Shown in pieces: positions 9,694-19,212 of a stretch of DNA of 64,000 nucleotides. A program made the position numbers and the translations under genes. This stretch comes from WSZJ01 sp964590435 (GTDB lineage Bacteria > Planctomycetota > MHYJ01 > WSZJ01): positions 62,001 through 126,000 of the forward strand of contig CAZPWT010000039.1 of the NCBI GenBank assembly GCA_964590435.1. The letters are read 5' to 3'. The notes below the pieces were generated by a model. It had not been told where the DNA came from. It was given only the letters and a program-made list of their open reading frames with translations, and ran no database searches. How positions within the stretch are numbered: position 1 is the first letter of the stretch; the number at the start of each line of letters is the position of its first letter.

Positions 9694-10875
9694 CTATTTC
9701 TTCTCGCCGACGCAGTAGAACCAGTTGTTGTTCGACCCGACGAAGATCCGGCCGCCGGCGATCGCAGGGGAGCTGACGATGCGGATGTCGGTGCTGACGC
9801 CGTCGTGGCCGAGGGGGAGCGTCCAGATTGCTTTTCCTGTTTCCGGGTTCACGGCGTGGAGGTGGCCTCCGTCGCAGCCCCACACGACCGCGTTCGACGC
9901 GACCGCGGCGCTCGACACGACCGCTCGGCCGCACCCCGCTTCCCAGAGCTTCTTGCCCGTCGACGCGTCCCAGCACCCGAACTCGCCGCCGCGGTTCCCG
10001 AGGTAGGCCCGGCCGTCCGCGACCGCCGCGGCGGAGAGCGGGGCGTTTTTGAGCGGCGTCCGCCACACGATCGCCCCGTCCGCGACCGCAAGGCACAGCA
10101 GCTCGGACTTCGAGTTCGGCAGCGTCTCCGCGAAGTTCCCGTTCCCGATCCCGACGATCACGCCCTTCGGCCCCAGCGCCGGCGCGCCCCACGCGTTCGC
10201 CGGCGTCTTCACCTTCCACGCCTGCTCGCCCGTCGCCGCCTTCCACGCCACGACCGCCGCCTCGCCGTAGCCGCTTCCCACGATCACCAGCCCGCCCGTC
10301 ACGAGCGGCGCGCTGTCGATGTGGAGCCCGCGCGCCTGCCATTTCTTTTCGCCCGTCGCCGCGTCGAGCGCGTAGAGGCCGTCGTCGCCGGCGCCGAAAA
10401 AGACGAGCCCGCCGGCGACCGCGGGGGACGCCTCGACGTGCCCGGTCGTCCTGAACTCCCAGGCCTTCTTGCCCGTGGCGGCGTCGATGCAGTAGAAGCG
10501 CGCGTCGGTGTGGATGTGGAGACCTTCGCCGACGAACACCTTGCCCCCCGCGACGGCGGGCGAGGAGAACACCTGGTAGCGCGCGGCGAATTCCCAGGCG
10601 GGAGCGCCGCCCTTCGCGGCGTCGTAGCAGAAGAGCGTGTCGTTGTCGGCGCCGACGAAGACGCGGTCGCCGGAGACGGCGGGGGAGCCCATGACGCGTT
10701 CGCGGTCGCGTTCGTTGCGGGCTTTCCAGAGGACGGCGGCCTTCTCGGGGACCGCGCTGCCGTCGGAACCGGTGCGCGCTTCGTTGCCGCGGAAACACGG
10801 CCAGTCGGCGGGCGCGCCGGGATCGGCGTGGAGCAGAAGGGCCGCGAGGGCGGCGAGCGCGGCGCGGCGGATCAT
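9694..10875 (-). CDS. PQQ-like (BamB-type) beta-propeller protein
   Basis: A 393-aa exported propeller. A signal peptide (MIRRAALAALAALLLHADPG) is followed by WPCFRGNEARTGSDG and about seven repeats of the pattern SPAVxGGxVFVG...LYALDAATGxxxW, the signature of PQQ/outer-membrane-assembly-type propellers. Family members are extracytoplasmic scaffolds, or quinoprotein dehydrogenases when extra catalytic residues are present; nothing here argues for an enzyme. Its ATG overlaps the stop of the upstream lipoprotein gene by 4 bases (ATGA), so the two are translationally coupled. The start at 10875 is set by that overlap and the signal peptide. Confidence 0.88.
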   Translation of the reverse strand: MIRRAALAALAALLLHADPGAPADWPCFRGNEARTGSDGSAVPEKAAVLWKARNERDRERVMGSPAVSGDRVFVGADNDTLFCYDAAKGGAPAWEFAARYQVFSSPAVAGGKVFVGEGLHIHTDARFYCIDAATGKKAWEFRTTGHVEASPAVAGGLVFFGAGDDGLYALDAATGEKKWQARGLHIDSAPLVTGGLVIVGSGYGEAAVVAWKAATGEQAWKVKTPANAWGAPALGPKGVIVGIGNGNFAETLPNSKSELLCLAVADGAIVWRTPLKNAPLSAAAVADGRAYLGNRGGEFGCWDASTGKKLWEAGCGRAVVSSAAVASNAVVWGCDGGHLHAVNPETGKAIWTLPLGHDGVSTDIRIVSSPAIAGGRIFVGSNNNWFYCVGEKK

Positions 10876-12137
10876 TTCGCGGCCGGCCGCCTGAGGTGAG
10901 GAGCCAGCGGTTCCATCTCGTCGCGTCCCGGGGCGAGCCAGGCACGGAGGACAGCCACGCCCGCCCGGTCCTCGTACTCCAGCACGAACGAGTGCCAGCC
11001 CTTCGACAGCTTCACCGGCGCGCGGCGGAAGAGCGGTTCGGGCGCGGCGGCCCACTCGTCGATGACGAGGCGGCCGTCGATGCGGACGCGGATCGCGTCG
11101 TCGCACTGGACGATCAATTCCGCGACGAGGTCCTCCTTCATCTCGAGGAACGCGGTCGCCCGCAGCGACCAGCCGTCGGCGGGGAAGTTCTCCGCGGGCG
11201 GCTGCAGCCGCCAGTCGTGTTCCAGCTCCTCCCAGGCCTGGCGGGCGCCCGGCGAAATCGACGCGTGGACGAGCTCCACGTCGACGCCCGCCGCCAGCGC
11301 GGACGCGTCGCGCGGCGGACCGGCGCCGGGAATCCTGGCCAGCGTCCGGGAAGCGAGGTCCCGCGCGTCTGCATCCGTGCACTCGAGCGCGAGGCGCAAA
11401 CCGGCGAGGTCCTCCCGCGCTGCGAGTCTCGCCACCGCCGCGCGCTGCGCCTCCGGCTTTCCCTCGCGAACCGCGGCCCGCAGTGCTTCCGGCGCCCAAC
11501 CGTCCTTCAGCAGCTCGGCGGCCCGGTCGCGCGCGGCCTGCGCGAGCTTGCGCTGTTCGGCCGCGCGGTCCGCGTACTCGTGGCACCGTCGATTGTCCAT
11601 GCGGACCGACCAGTATTTCCCGCAGATCTGCTCGTAACGGTCCGCCCACCGCGCCCGGCCCTTCGCCTCGATCTCGAGCGCTCCCAGCGGGTCGCCCGCC
11701 GCGCGGCGGGACTCGATCCGGAGGTCGAAGCGTCCCCATTTCCAGAACTGCTCGGAGTCCTGCACGATCCAGCCGTCGATGAACTGCCGCACCGGTGCGC
11801 GGGTCTCCTCGGGAATCGTGCCGGACTTCGCCGCGCACGTTTTCGCGCGCTCCCACGCCTCCGCCGCCAGCTTTGCGTCCTCGACGCCGTACGCCGTCCA
11901 CCACGCCAGCGCGCCGTCGTCGCCGTCCTTCTTCGCCTCCGCGACGCCGAGCGCCGAGAGGGGCGCCGACCCCATTTCCAGCGTCTCCGCCGCGGCCTCC
12001 CACCACACCGTCGCCTCCGCCCACTCCCCGCGCCGCTCCATCCGGTCGGCCTTCTGTCGCGCATTCGCCCAGCCCTCGCGGTTCGCGAAAGCGGGGGAGC
12101 AGGCGGCCAGGAAAAAGAATGCGGCGGCAATGCGCAT
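10872..12137 (-). CDS. Lipoprotein with C-terminal PA14-like domain
   Basis: A 421-aa predicted lipoprotein. MRIAAAFFFLAAC gives a short signal with lipobox LAAC, and the mature part starts at Cys13. The middle is Ala-rich and helical, probably repeat-like. The last ~110 residues (DGWSLRATAFLEMKEDLVAE, then VRIDGRLVIDEW, then KGWHSFVLEYEDRAGVAVL) match the PA14 fold, a carbohydrate- or ligand-binding beta-barrel. It is the first gene of a two-gene unit with the PQQ propeller and is divergent from dnaE. An in-frame ATG at 12146 is an alternative start, but 12137 gives the better signal peptide. Confidence 0.78.
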   Translation of the reverse strand: MRIAAAFFFLAACSPAFANREGWANARQKADRMERRGEWAEATVWWEAAAETLEMGSAPLSALGVAEAKKDGDDGALAWWTAYGVEDAKLAAEAWERAKTCAAKSGTIPEETRAPVRQFIDGWIVQDSEQFWKWGRFDLRIESRRAAGDPLGALEIEAKGRARWADRYEQICGKYWSVRMDNRRCHEYADRAAEQRKLAQAARDRAAELLKDGWAPEALRAAVREGKPEAQRAAVARLAAREDLAGLRLALECTDADARDLASRTLARIPGAGPPRDASALAAGVDVELVHASISPGARQAWEELEHDWRLQPPAENFPADGWSLRATAFLEMKEDLVAELIVQCDDAIRVRIDGRLVIDEWAAAPEPLFRRAPVKLSKGWHSFVLEYEDRAGVAVLRAWLAPGRDEMEPLAPHLRRPAAK

Positions 12138-12223
12138 CCCCGGCATTATGGACCCGGCAGCCCGCTTCGAGAAACGGAACGGCGCGCGCCCATTGACGCA
12201 CCGCGCCAATCCGCTCGGCTTCT

Positions 12224-12253
12224 TTGACCCGCCCTCCCCGGACCCGCTAGAAT
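12224..12253 (+). promoter_or_regulatory. Sigma-70-type promoter of dnaE
   Basis: TTGACC (12224-12229) and TAGAAT (12248-12253) are separated by 18 bases and lie 63 bases before the dnaE start. This is the clearest -35/-10 pair in the window. Confidence 0.7.
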
Positions 12254-12316
12254 CGCCGTTCCCACGGACGAACATTCCCCTGACATTCGCCTAAATCCCG
12301 CCTAAAAGAGCCCCCC

Positions 12317-15300
12317 ATGGCCTTCACCCACCTGCACTGCCACTCGACGTATTCGCTTCTCGACGGCCTGTCGCGCATCGACGACATGCTGGAAGCGGCG
12401 AAGCGCGCGGGACAGACGTCGCTGGCGCTGACGGACCACGGGAACCTGTTCGGGGCGGTGGAGTTCTACAAGAAGGCGGCGGCGCACGGGGTGAAGCCGA
12501 TCCTGGGGTACGAGGCATACATCGCGCCGGGGAGCATGACGGCGCGGGAGCAGAAGAACGGGAAGGCGTCGTACCACCTGACGATCCTGTGCCGGAACCA
12601 GAAGGGGTGGTCGAACCTGGTCAAGCTGGCGAGCCTGGCGTACCAGAAGGGGTTCTACTACAAGCCGCGGATCGACAAGGAGACGCTGGCGGCGCACAGC
12701 GAGGGGCTGATCGGGTTCAGCGGGTGCCCGAACAGCGAGTCCTCGGTGCAGATCCGCGCCGGGCAGGAGGAGATGGCGCTGAAGACGTGCGGCGAGTACC
12801 GCGACATCTTCGGGAAGGACAATTTCTTCCTCGAGATCCAGGACCACGGGATGGATTTCGAGCGGCAGATCACGAAGTCGGTGGCGAAGTTCTCGCACCA
12901 GCTCGGCGTGCCGCTCGTGGCGACGAACGACGTGCACTACGTCCGCCGTGAGGACGCGCAGGCGCAGGACGTGCTGATCTGCATCGGCACGAACCGGACG
13001 GTGAACGACGAGTCGCGCATGAAGATGTCGACGGACCAGCTCTACCTGCGCACCGAGGACGAGATGCGCGCGATCTTCAGGGAGTTCCCCGGCGCGGTCG
13101 ACGTCACCGCCGACATCGCTTCGCGCTGCGGCATCGAGTTCGACTTCAAGGCGCGGCACCTGCCGAAGTTCCCGATCCCCGACGGTTCGACGCCGACGCA
13201 GTACATGCGGCACCTGTGCGAGGAGGGGCTGAAGCGGCGGTTCCCGGTGATCACGGACGCGATCCGGCAGCGGCTCGAGTTCGAGATCGACACGATCGAC
13301 AAGATGGGGTTCCCCGGCTACTTCCTGATCGTCTGGGACTTCATCCACTACGCGAAGACGCACGGGATCCCGGTCGGCCCCGGCCGTGGATCGGCGGCGG
13401 GCTCGCTCGTCGCGTACTCGCTCGGCATCACCGAGCTCGACCCGCTCAAGTACGACCTGCTGTTCGAGCGCTTCCTGAACCCCGGCCGAAACGAGCTTCC
13501 CGATATCGACGTGGACATCTGCCAGGAGGGCCGCGACAAGGTGCTGCAGTACGTCCGCGGCAAGTACGGCGACGACCACGTCTGCCAGATCATCACGTTC
13601 GGGACTCTGCAGGCGAAGGCGGCGCTGCGCGACGTCGGCCGCGCGCTGGCGATGCCGCTCGCCGAGGTCGACCGGCTGGCGAAGAAGATCCCGACGCGCG
13701 ACCCGCAGGCGTCGAACCCGGTGCACGTGAAGCTGTCCCGCGCGCTGGAGATGGAGCCGGAACTCAAGAAAGAGTACGAAGCGGACCCGCGGGTGAAGGA
13801 GCTGGTGGACATCGCGATGAAGCTCGAGGGCGCGACGCGGCACGCCTCGACGCACGCCGCGGGCGTCGTCATCAGCGACAAGCCGATCACCGAGCGCGTC
13901 CCCGTCTTCCGCATGGGCGACATCGAGTCCACGATGTTCTCGATGGACGCCGTCGGCGAGCTCGGGCTCCTGAAAATGGACTTCCTCGGGCTCCAGACGC
14001 TCACCGTCATCGACAAGACCGTGAAGCTCGTCGAGAAGTCGCACGGGAAGAAGATCGACCTCGCGACGATCCCGCTCGACGACCCCAAGACCTACGAGCT
14101 CCTCCAGCGCGGCCAGACCCGCGGCATCTTCCAGCTCGAATCCAGCGGCATGACCGAGCTCGTCATCCGCCTCCGCCCCGACAACTTCGACGACATCGTC
14201 GCCCTCCTCGCCCTCTTCCGCCCCGGCCCGCTCCAGAGCGGGATGGACCAGCAGTACGTGAAGTGCAAGCACGGCGAGAAGCCGACGTACCTGCACCCGA
14301 TGCTGGAGCCGCTCCTGAAGGACACGTACGGCGTCATCCTGTACCAGGAGCAGGTCATGCGGATCGCGAACCGGCTCGCGGGGTTCTCGCTCTCCGAAGC
14401 CGACTCGCTGCGCAAGGCGATGGGCAAGAAGAAGAAAGAGCTGATGGAGAAGTTCGAGAAGGGGTTCGTGGCGGGGTGCGCGAAGAACGGGATCAAGGAG
14501 GAAGTGGCGAAGGCGATCTGGGAGCAGATCGTGTTCTTCGCGGGGTACGGGTTCAACAAGTCGCACTCGGCGGCGTACGCGCTGGTGAGCTACCAGACGG
14601 CGTGGCTCAAGGCGAACTACCCGGTCGAGGCGATGGCGGCGCTGATGACCTGCGACCGCGGGAACACGGACAAGATCGTGGAGTTCCGGGACGAGTGCCA
14701 GGCGCTCGGCATCCCGGTGGACCCGCCGGACGTCAACGAGGGCGAGCTCGAGTTCTCCGTGCACGCGGGGCGCATCCGTTTCGGCCTGGGCGCCATCAAG
14801 GGCATCGGCGACAAGCTCGTCGAGTCGGTCCTCGCCGGCCGCCAGAAGGTCGGCGGGCGCTTCAAGGGGCTGTTCCAGTTCACCGAGAACATCGACCCGA
14901 AGACGCTCGACCGCGGTTCGCTGGAAACGCTGGTCAAGGCCGGCGCGTTCCGCTCGCTCGGCGCCAAGCGCTCGCAACTGGCGGACGTCGCGGAGCGCGC
15001 GCTTCGCGTCGGCCAGCAGCACCAGTCCGACAAGAAGCTCGGGCAGGGAGGGCTGTTCGGCGCGGCGGGGCCGTCGCAGGAGCCGAAGCTGCAGGACATG
15101 CCCGAGTGGGACGAGGAGACCATCCTCAAGGGCGAGAAGGAAACGCTCGGGTTCTACGTGTCGAGCGACCCGATCACGCGGTGGTCGAGCATCCTGAAGG
15201 CGTTCTCGACGTGCACGACGGCCCAGGCCGGCGCGCTCGACGACGGCGCGGAGGTGCAGATCGGCGGCATCCTGACGTCCTGCGCGACGATGATCGTCAA

Positions 15301-15826
15301 GGCCGGGGCGAACGCCGGGAAAAAGATCGCCCGGCTCAAGCTGCGCGATTTCTCCGGCTCGATGGAAGCCACCGTGTTCGCCAAGGAACTCGAGCGCTTC
15401 ACCGACCTCCTCGCCGAGGACAAGATCCTGTTCCTGCGCGGCCGCGTGGACCGGTACCGCGAGGAGCCGAGCCTGCGCGTGAGCGACGTCATTCCCGTCG
15501 AGAAGGTCCGCGAGGTCTGCTCGCAGCGCGTGCTCCTCCGCCTCAAGGACGCCAACGACGCGGTCCTCGAGAAGATCCGCACGACCGTCACCACCTACCC
15601 CGGCACCTGCGAGCTCTATTTCCAGGTCCAGGCCGAGGACGGCTCCCGCGTCACCCTCTCCACCGGTTCCCAGTTCCGCTTCGCCCCCCAGCCCGAGGTC
15701 GTCGCGCACCTCGAGGAGATCGCCGGGCCGGGCGGGCTGGTCTGGAAGCGCCGCGAGCTGGACGGCGGGCCGGACCCGCGGAAGATGTGGAAGGACAAAG
15801 CGGCGGCGCGCTCGGGCGGCGAGTAG
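12317..15826 (+). CDS. dnaE: DNA polymerase III alpha subunit
   Basis: The replicative polymerase catalytic subunit, 1169 aa, normal length for DnaE. Order: PHP domain from residue 4 (HLHCHSTYSLLDG), the polymerase core with GPGRGSAAGSLVAY and the catalytic PDIDVD, helix-hairpin-helix region (PPDVNEGELEF) and a C-terminal OB-fold (KLRDFSGSMEATVF). It acts in the replisome, extending primers with the beta clamp. The ATG at 12317 starts directly in MAFTHLHCHS, typical for the family. It has its own promoter and a leader of about 55 bases. It appears to be a single-gene unit; a repeat element follows. Confidence 0.98.
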   Translation: MAFTHLHCHSTYSLLDGLSRIDDMLEAAKRAGQTSLALTDHGNLFGAVEFYKKAAAHGVKPILGYEAYIAPGSMTAREQKNGKASYHLTILCRNQKGWSNLVKLASLAYQKGFYYKPRIDKETLAAHSEGLIGFSGCPNSESSVQIRAGQEEMALKTCGEYRDIFGKDNFFLEIQDHGMDFERQITKSVAKFSHQLGVPLVATNDVHYVRREDAQAQDVLICIGTNRTVNDESRMKMSTDQLYLRTEDEMRAIFREFPGAVDVTADIASRCGIEFDFKARHLPKFPIPDGSTPTQYMRHLCEEGLKRRFPVITDAIRQRLEFEIDTIDKMGFPGYFLIVWDFIHYAKTHGIPVGPGRGSAAGSLVAYSLGITELDPLKYDLLFERFLNPGRNELPDIDVDICQEGRDKVLQYVRGKYGDDHVCQIITFGTLQAKAALRDVGRALAMPLAEVDRLAKKIPTRDPQASNPVHVKLSRALEMEPELKKEYEADPRVKELVDIAMKLEGATRHASTHAAGVVISDKPITERVPVFRMGDIESTMFSMDAVGELGLLKMDFLGLQTLTVIDKTVKLVEKSHGKKIDLATIPLDDPKTYELLQRGQTRGIFQLESSGMTELVIRLRPDNFDDIVALLALFRPGPLQSGMDQQYVKCKHGEKPTYLHPMLEPLLKDTYGVILYQEQVMRIANRLAGFSLSEADSLRKAMGKKKKELMEKFEKGFVAGCAKNGIKEEVAKAIWEQIVFFAGYGFNKSHSAAYALVSYQTAWLKANYPVEAMAALMTCDRGNTDKIVEFRDECQALGIPVDPPDVNEGELEFSVHAGRIRFGLGAIKGIGDKLVESVLAGRQKVGGRFKGLFQFTENIDPKTLDRGSLETLVKAGAFRSLGAKRSQLADVAERALRVGQQHQSDKKLGQGGLFGAAGPSQEPKLQDMPEWDEETILKGEKETLGFYVSSDPITRWSSILKAFSTCTTAQAGALDDGAEVQIGGILTSCATMIVKAGANAGKKIARLKLRDFSGSMEATVFAKELERFTDLLAEDKILFLRGRVDRYREEPSLRVSDVIPVEKVREVCSQRVLLRLKDANDAVLEKIRTTVTTYPGTCELYFQVQAEDGSRVTLSTGSQFRFAPQPEVVAHLEEIAGPGGLVWKRRELDGGPDPRKMWKDKAAARSGGE

Positions 15827-15876
15827 GCACGGCGGGAAGGACCGTCCCCCGCAGGCACTCCGCCGGCGCCCGTGCA

Positions 15877-15984
15877 CGCTTCGACTCGCCCCGCCTCCGC
15901 CCTTGGGGCTTCGGCGGGCTCGCTCAGCGTAAGCCGGGCCGAGGGGGCCGAAACATGACAGGACTCTTTGGCGGCCCGGCTTAG
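15877..15984 (+). repeat. Dispersed palindromic repeat, copy 1
   Basis: The first of two copies in the window (the other is at 49263-49350). Shared parts are TTCGACTCGCC, GGGCTCGCTCA and an 11-bp perfect inverted repeat TAAGCCGGGCC (15930-15940) / GGCCCGGCTTA (15973-15983). The sequence between the arms is not conserved. Both copies end just before a start codon. Confidence 0.75.
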
Positions 15985-15987
15985 AAT
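15982..15987 (+). promoter_or_regulatory. -10-like element close to the cyclase start
   Basis: TAGAAT ends 9 bases before the ATG at 15997, overlapping the end of the palindromic repeat. It is the same hexamer as in the dnaE promoter. If used, the transcript would be leaderless or nearly so. No -35 was recognised. Confidence 0.4.
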
Positions 15988-15996
15988 CTCCGGTCC

Positions 15997-18900
15997 ATGC
16001 CCGCCCCCGCCACCGAACGCCGCATCCTCACGATCCTGTTCTCGGACCTCTCCGGGTTCACGAGCCTTTCCGAGCACATGGACCCCGAGGACGTCACGGA
16101 CCTCATCGACTCGCTCTTCCGCCGGCTGCGCGCCGCGATCGAGGCGCAGGGGGGGACGGTCGACAAGTTCATCGGCGACGCGGTGATGGCCGTTTTCGGC
16201 GCGCCGCTGGCGCACGAGGACGACCCTTTGCGCGCGGTGAAAGCCGGGATCGAGATGCAGCGCGAGCTCGCCGCGTTCAACCGCGAGCGCAAGCTCAGCC
16301 TCGCGCTTCGCATCGGGATCAACACGGGGGAAGCGCTGTGGGGGAGCGTCGCGGGGGACCGCGCGACGGCGATGGGGGACGCGGTGAACGTGGCGCAGCG
16401 GATGGAAGCGCTGGCGAGTCCCGGGACGGTGCTGGTGACGCGCGGCGTGGAGCGCGCGACGTTCCGGCGGATCGAGTACCGGGCGAAGGAAGCGGTGCAC
16501 GTGAAAGGGCGGACGGAGAGCCTGGCGTCGTTCGAGGTGATCGGTGAGCGGGCGGGCGTGGCGGAGTCTGCGGCCGCGGGGTTCTTCGGGCGCGAGGCGG
16601 AGCTGGCGCGCCTGCTGGAGGCGCATCGGGCGGGGGGCGCGCTGCTGGCGATCGAGGGGGAGGCGGGGATCGGGAAGTCGCGGCTTGCGGCGGAGTTCCT
16701 CGCGCGGCTGCGCGCGGGGACCCCGCCGGCATGGACGGCCTCGGGGCGCGCGCCGGAGGGCGGACGGGCGATGATGGGCGCGCTGGCGGATCTCGTCCGC
16801 GGCGCGGCCGGCAGCACTCCCGTGGCGGACTGGATCGCCGCGGGGTACCCGGCCGGCACGAGCGAAGCGGCCCGCGCCACCGGCGCCGGGCTGATCGCGC
16901 GCTCCATCGGCCTTCTGTCGGGCGGCGGGCGGCTCGACCACCTCGATCCCGCGCACGTCGCCGACCTCACGCGCGCCGCGTGGGCCGGCTGGCTCCGCGG
17001 CCGCGCGCCGCTCGCGATCGTCCTCGACGACATGGAGAACTCCGACCCGGCGCTCCTCGCCCTTCTCGCCGCGCTGTCGCCCCTGCTCCGCGGTGCTCGA
17101 GTCACGATTCTCCTCACCGCCCGCCGTGGTTTCGCGACCCCCGCCGGGTTCGCGCGCCTCGACCTCGGGCCCCTTCCCCCGTCCGCCGTCGCGGATCTCG
17201 CCGCGGATGCGCTCGGACGGCCGATCCACGAAGGGCTCGCGCAGTTCCTGCTGGAGCGGACGGGAGGATCGCCGTTCTACGCGGCGCAGCTCGCCCGCTG
17301 GCTCGACGACGAAGGGCTGCTCGAAGGGACGCCGGCGAAGCTCGCGCGCCGCCCGGACCGGCTCCCCGACGGCCTGCAGGCGCTCCTCGTCGCGCGCCTC
17401 GACGCCCTCGATTCCGAGGCCCGCGACGCGATGAAGACCGCTTCCGTCTTCGGCCGTTCGTTCTGGCGCGGCGTCCTCGCCGATGTCGCCGGACGCGATC
17501 CCGCAGGCGACCTGGCGTCCGCCACGCGCGCCGAGGTCGTCGAGGAACGCACTGCCTCGGCGCTCCCCGGCGACGCCGAATTCGCCTTCCGCCAGTCGCT
17601 CATCCAGGAGGCCGCGTATTCGCTTCTGACGAAGCGTGACCGGGCGCGGCTGCACGGGGCGGCGGCCGTGGCGCTGGAATCGCGGGCGCCCGGGGCGGGG
17701 CGGGCCGCAAAAGCGCTGGCGGCGCACCAGCGCGAGCTGGAAGGGCGCGCCGAGGACGCCGCGCGGCTGTGGCTCGAGGCCGCGCGCGACGCGGCGGCGG
17801 AGAAGGCGTGGGAGGAGGCCGCGTCGGCCGCGCGCGAGGCGCGGCGGCTGGGGGCGGGCGGGGAGGCGGCGGCGCTTGAACTGCGGGCGGCGGCGGTGGC
17901 CGGGGTGCGCGGGGACGCGCTCGAGCTGATGACGATCGTCGACGCGGCGCCGGGGATGCCCCCGGCGACGGTGTCGCGCGCCCTTCTCGACTGCGCGCTC
18001 GTCGTCCAGCGGACGCACGGGCCGATCGAGTACCTGGCCGCGGCGCAGCGCGCGCTCGACCGCGTCGACGAGAGCCTCAAGACTGAGGCCCGGTATTACG
18101 TGCTGGCCGCGCTCGCGATGTCCAGCCGCCTCGAGGACGGCCTCGCGGCCGCGGACGCCTTCCTCCAGGAAGCCGCTTCCCGCCCCGACGGCGCGGTCTG
18201 GCGCGCCCGGGGCCTCGTCCAGCGCGGCCTCATCCGCCAGCGCCGCGGCGAATACGACGGCGCCGAGCGCGACTACGACGAAGCGATCGCCTCTGTCCGC
18301 GTCTCCGGTCCGCCTCACCACCTCGCCGGCGCCCTCCGCGGCCGAGGGCTCCTCCTCCGCAACCGCGGCCGCTTCGCCGATGCCCTCCGCGACCTCGACG
18401 AAGCCTGCGCCCTCGTCCGCGCTTCCGGCGACCGCGTCAACCTCGCGGCCGTGCTCATGCAGCGGTGCCCGGTGCTCCGGCAGATGGGAAGGCGCGAAGA
18501 AGCGCTGGCGTCGGTGAGGGAATCGGCGGCGAGCGCGCGCGAATTCGGCCTGAAGACGACGCTGGCGAGCGCGCTCACGGCGGAGGGGAACGTCCACTCC
18601 GACGCCGGGGACGCCGAGGCCGCGAAGAAGTGCTGGAGCGAGGGGCTCGCGCTCGTCGAACAGACGGGGGACCAGGCGATGCGGGCGACGCTTCTGTCAA
18701 ACCTCGCGTCCTTCGCGGCGGAGGAGGGGAACCTGGCCGAGGCGCGGCGGATGGCGGACGAGGCGCTGGAGGCGCAGCGGAGCATCGGGGGGCGGCGGCT
18801 GGTGATGGGGCTGCTGATCCAGCTGGCGGACTACGACCTGAGGGAAGGGGCGGCGGCGAAGGGGAAGGAGCGGCTGGAGCAGGCGCTGGCGATCGCGGAC

Positions 18901-19212
18901 GAGCTCGGGCTGCGCGGCGACGAAGGGGTGGCACTGGTGCTGCTGGCGAAGGCGCGGTCGGTGATCGGCGACGCCGCGGGGTCGCGGGCCGCGATGGAGG
19001 AGGGGATTGCGCTCGCGCGCAAGGCGACGAACAAGGTGGCCGGGATCCCGGCGTTCACGACGGGGGCGGCGCTGGAAGCGGCGGCCGGGAACGCCGCGGC
19101 GGCGCGGGCTCTGCTGGAGGAGGCGATCCGGGTCGCGGAGGCCGCGGGGTTGCCGAGGCGGGCGGAAGAGCCGCGCAGGGAACTGGAGAAACTGGCGGGG
19201 CGCGCGTCATGA
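15997..19212 (+). CDS. Class III adenylate cyclase fused to AAA ATPase and TPR region
   Basis: A 1071-aa signalling protein. Residues 1-180 are a class III cyclase with metal-binding D17 (FSDLSGF) and D61 (FIGDAVMAVF), adenine-selecting K57 and D128, and the NVAQRM transition-state segment, so it should make cAMP. Residues 195-500 form an AAA/STAND-type ATPase with Walker A GEAGIGKS (221-228) and a hydrophobic Walker B (AIVLDDME). The remainder is Ala-rich TPR-like helices. This is the architecture of bacterial guanylate/adenylate cyclase-AAA-TPR regulators, in which the TPR part senses a partner. Its stop overlaps the start of the epimerase gene by 4 bases. Confidence 0.9.
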   Translation: MPAPATERRILTILFSDLSGFTSLSEHMDPEDVTDLIDSLFRRLRAAIEAQGGTVDKFIGDAVMAVFGAPLAHEDDPLRAVKAGIEMQRELAAFNRERKLSLALRIGINTGEALWGSVAGDRATAMGDAVNVAQRMEALASPGTVLVTRGVERATFRRIEYRAKEAVHVKGRTESLASFEVIGERAGVAESAAAGFFGREAELARLLEAHRAGGALLAIEGEAGIGKSRLAAEFLARLRAGTPPAWTASGRAPEGGRAMMGALADLVRGAAGSTPVADWIAAGYPAGTSEAARATGAGLIARSIGLLSGGGRLDHLDPAHVADLTRAAWAGWLRGRAPLAIVLDDMENSDPALLALLAALSPLLRGARVTILLTARRGFATPAGFARLDLGPLPPSAVADLAADALGRPIHEGLAQFLLERTGGSPFYAAQLARWLDDEGLLEGTPAKLARRPDRLPDGLQALLVARLDALDSEARDAMKTASVFGRSFWRGVLADVAGRDPAGDLASATRAEVVEERTASALPGDAEFAFRQSLIQEAAYSLLTKRDRARLHGAAAVALESRAPGAGRAAKALAAHQRELEGRAEDAARLWLEAARDAAAEKAWEEAASAAREARRLGAGGEAAALELRAAAVAGVRGDALELMTIVDAAPGMPPATVSRALLDCALVVQRTHGPIEYLAAAQRALDRVDESLKTEARYYVLAALAMSSRLEDGLAAADAFLQEAASRPDGAVWRARGLVQRGLIRQRRGEYDGAERDYDEAIASVRVSGPPHHLAGALRGRGLLLRNRGRFADALRDLDEACALVRASGDRVNLAAVLMQRCPVLRQMGRREEALASVRESAASAREFGLKTTLASALTAEGNVHSDAGDAEAAKKCWSEGLALVEQTGDQAMRATLLSNLASFAAEEGNLAEARRMADEALEAQRSIGGRRLVMGLLIQLADYDLREGAAAKGKERLEQALAIADELGLRGDEGVALVLLAKARSVIGDAAGSRAAMEEGIALARKATNKVAGIPAFTTGAALEAAAGNAAAARALLEEAIRVAEAAGLPRRAEEPRRELEKLAGRAS

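Noticed and set aside
12302..15877. Very long open frame antisense to dnaE
   Set aside because: High GC content yields long antisense frames; the translation is Arg-rich low-complexity and dnaE on the other strand is unambiguous.
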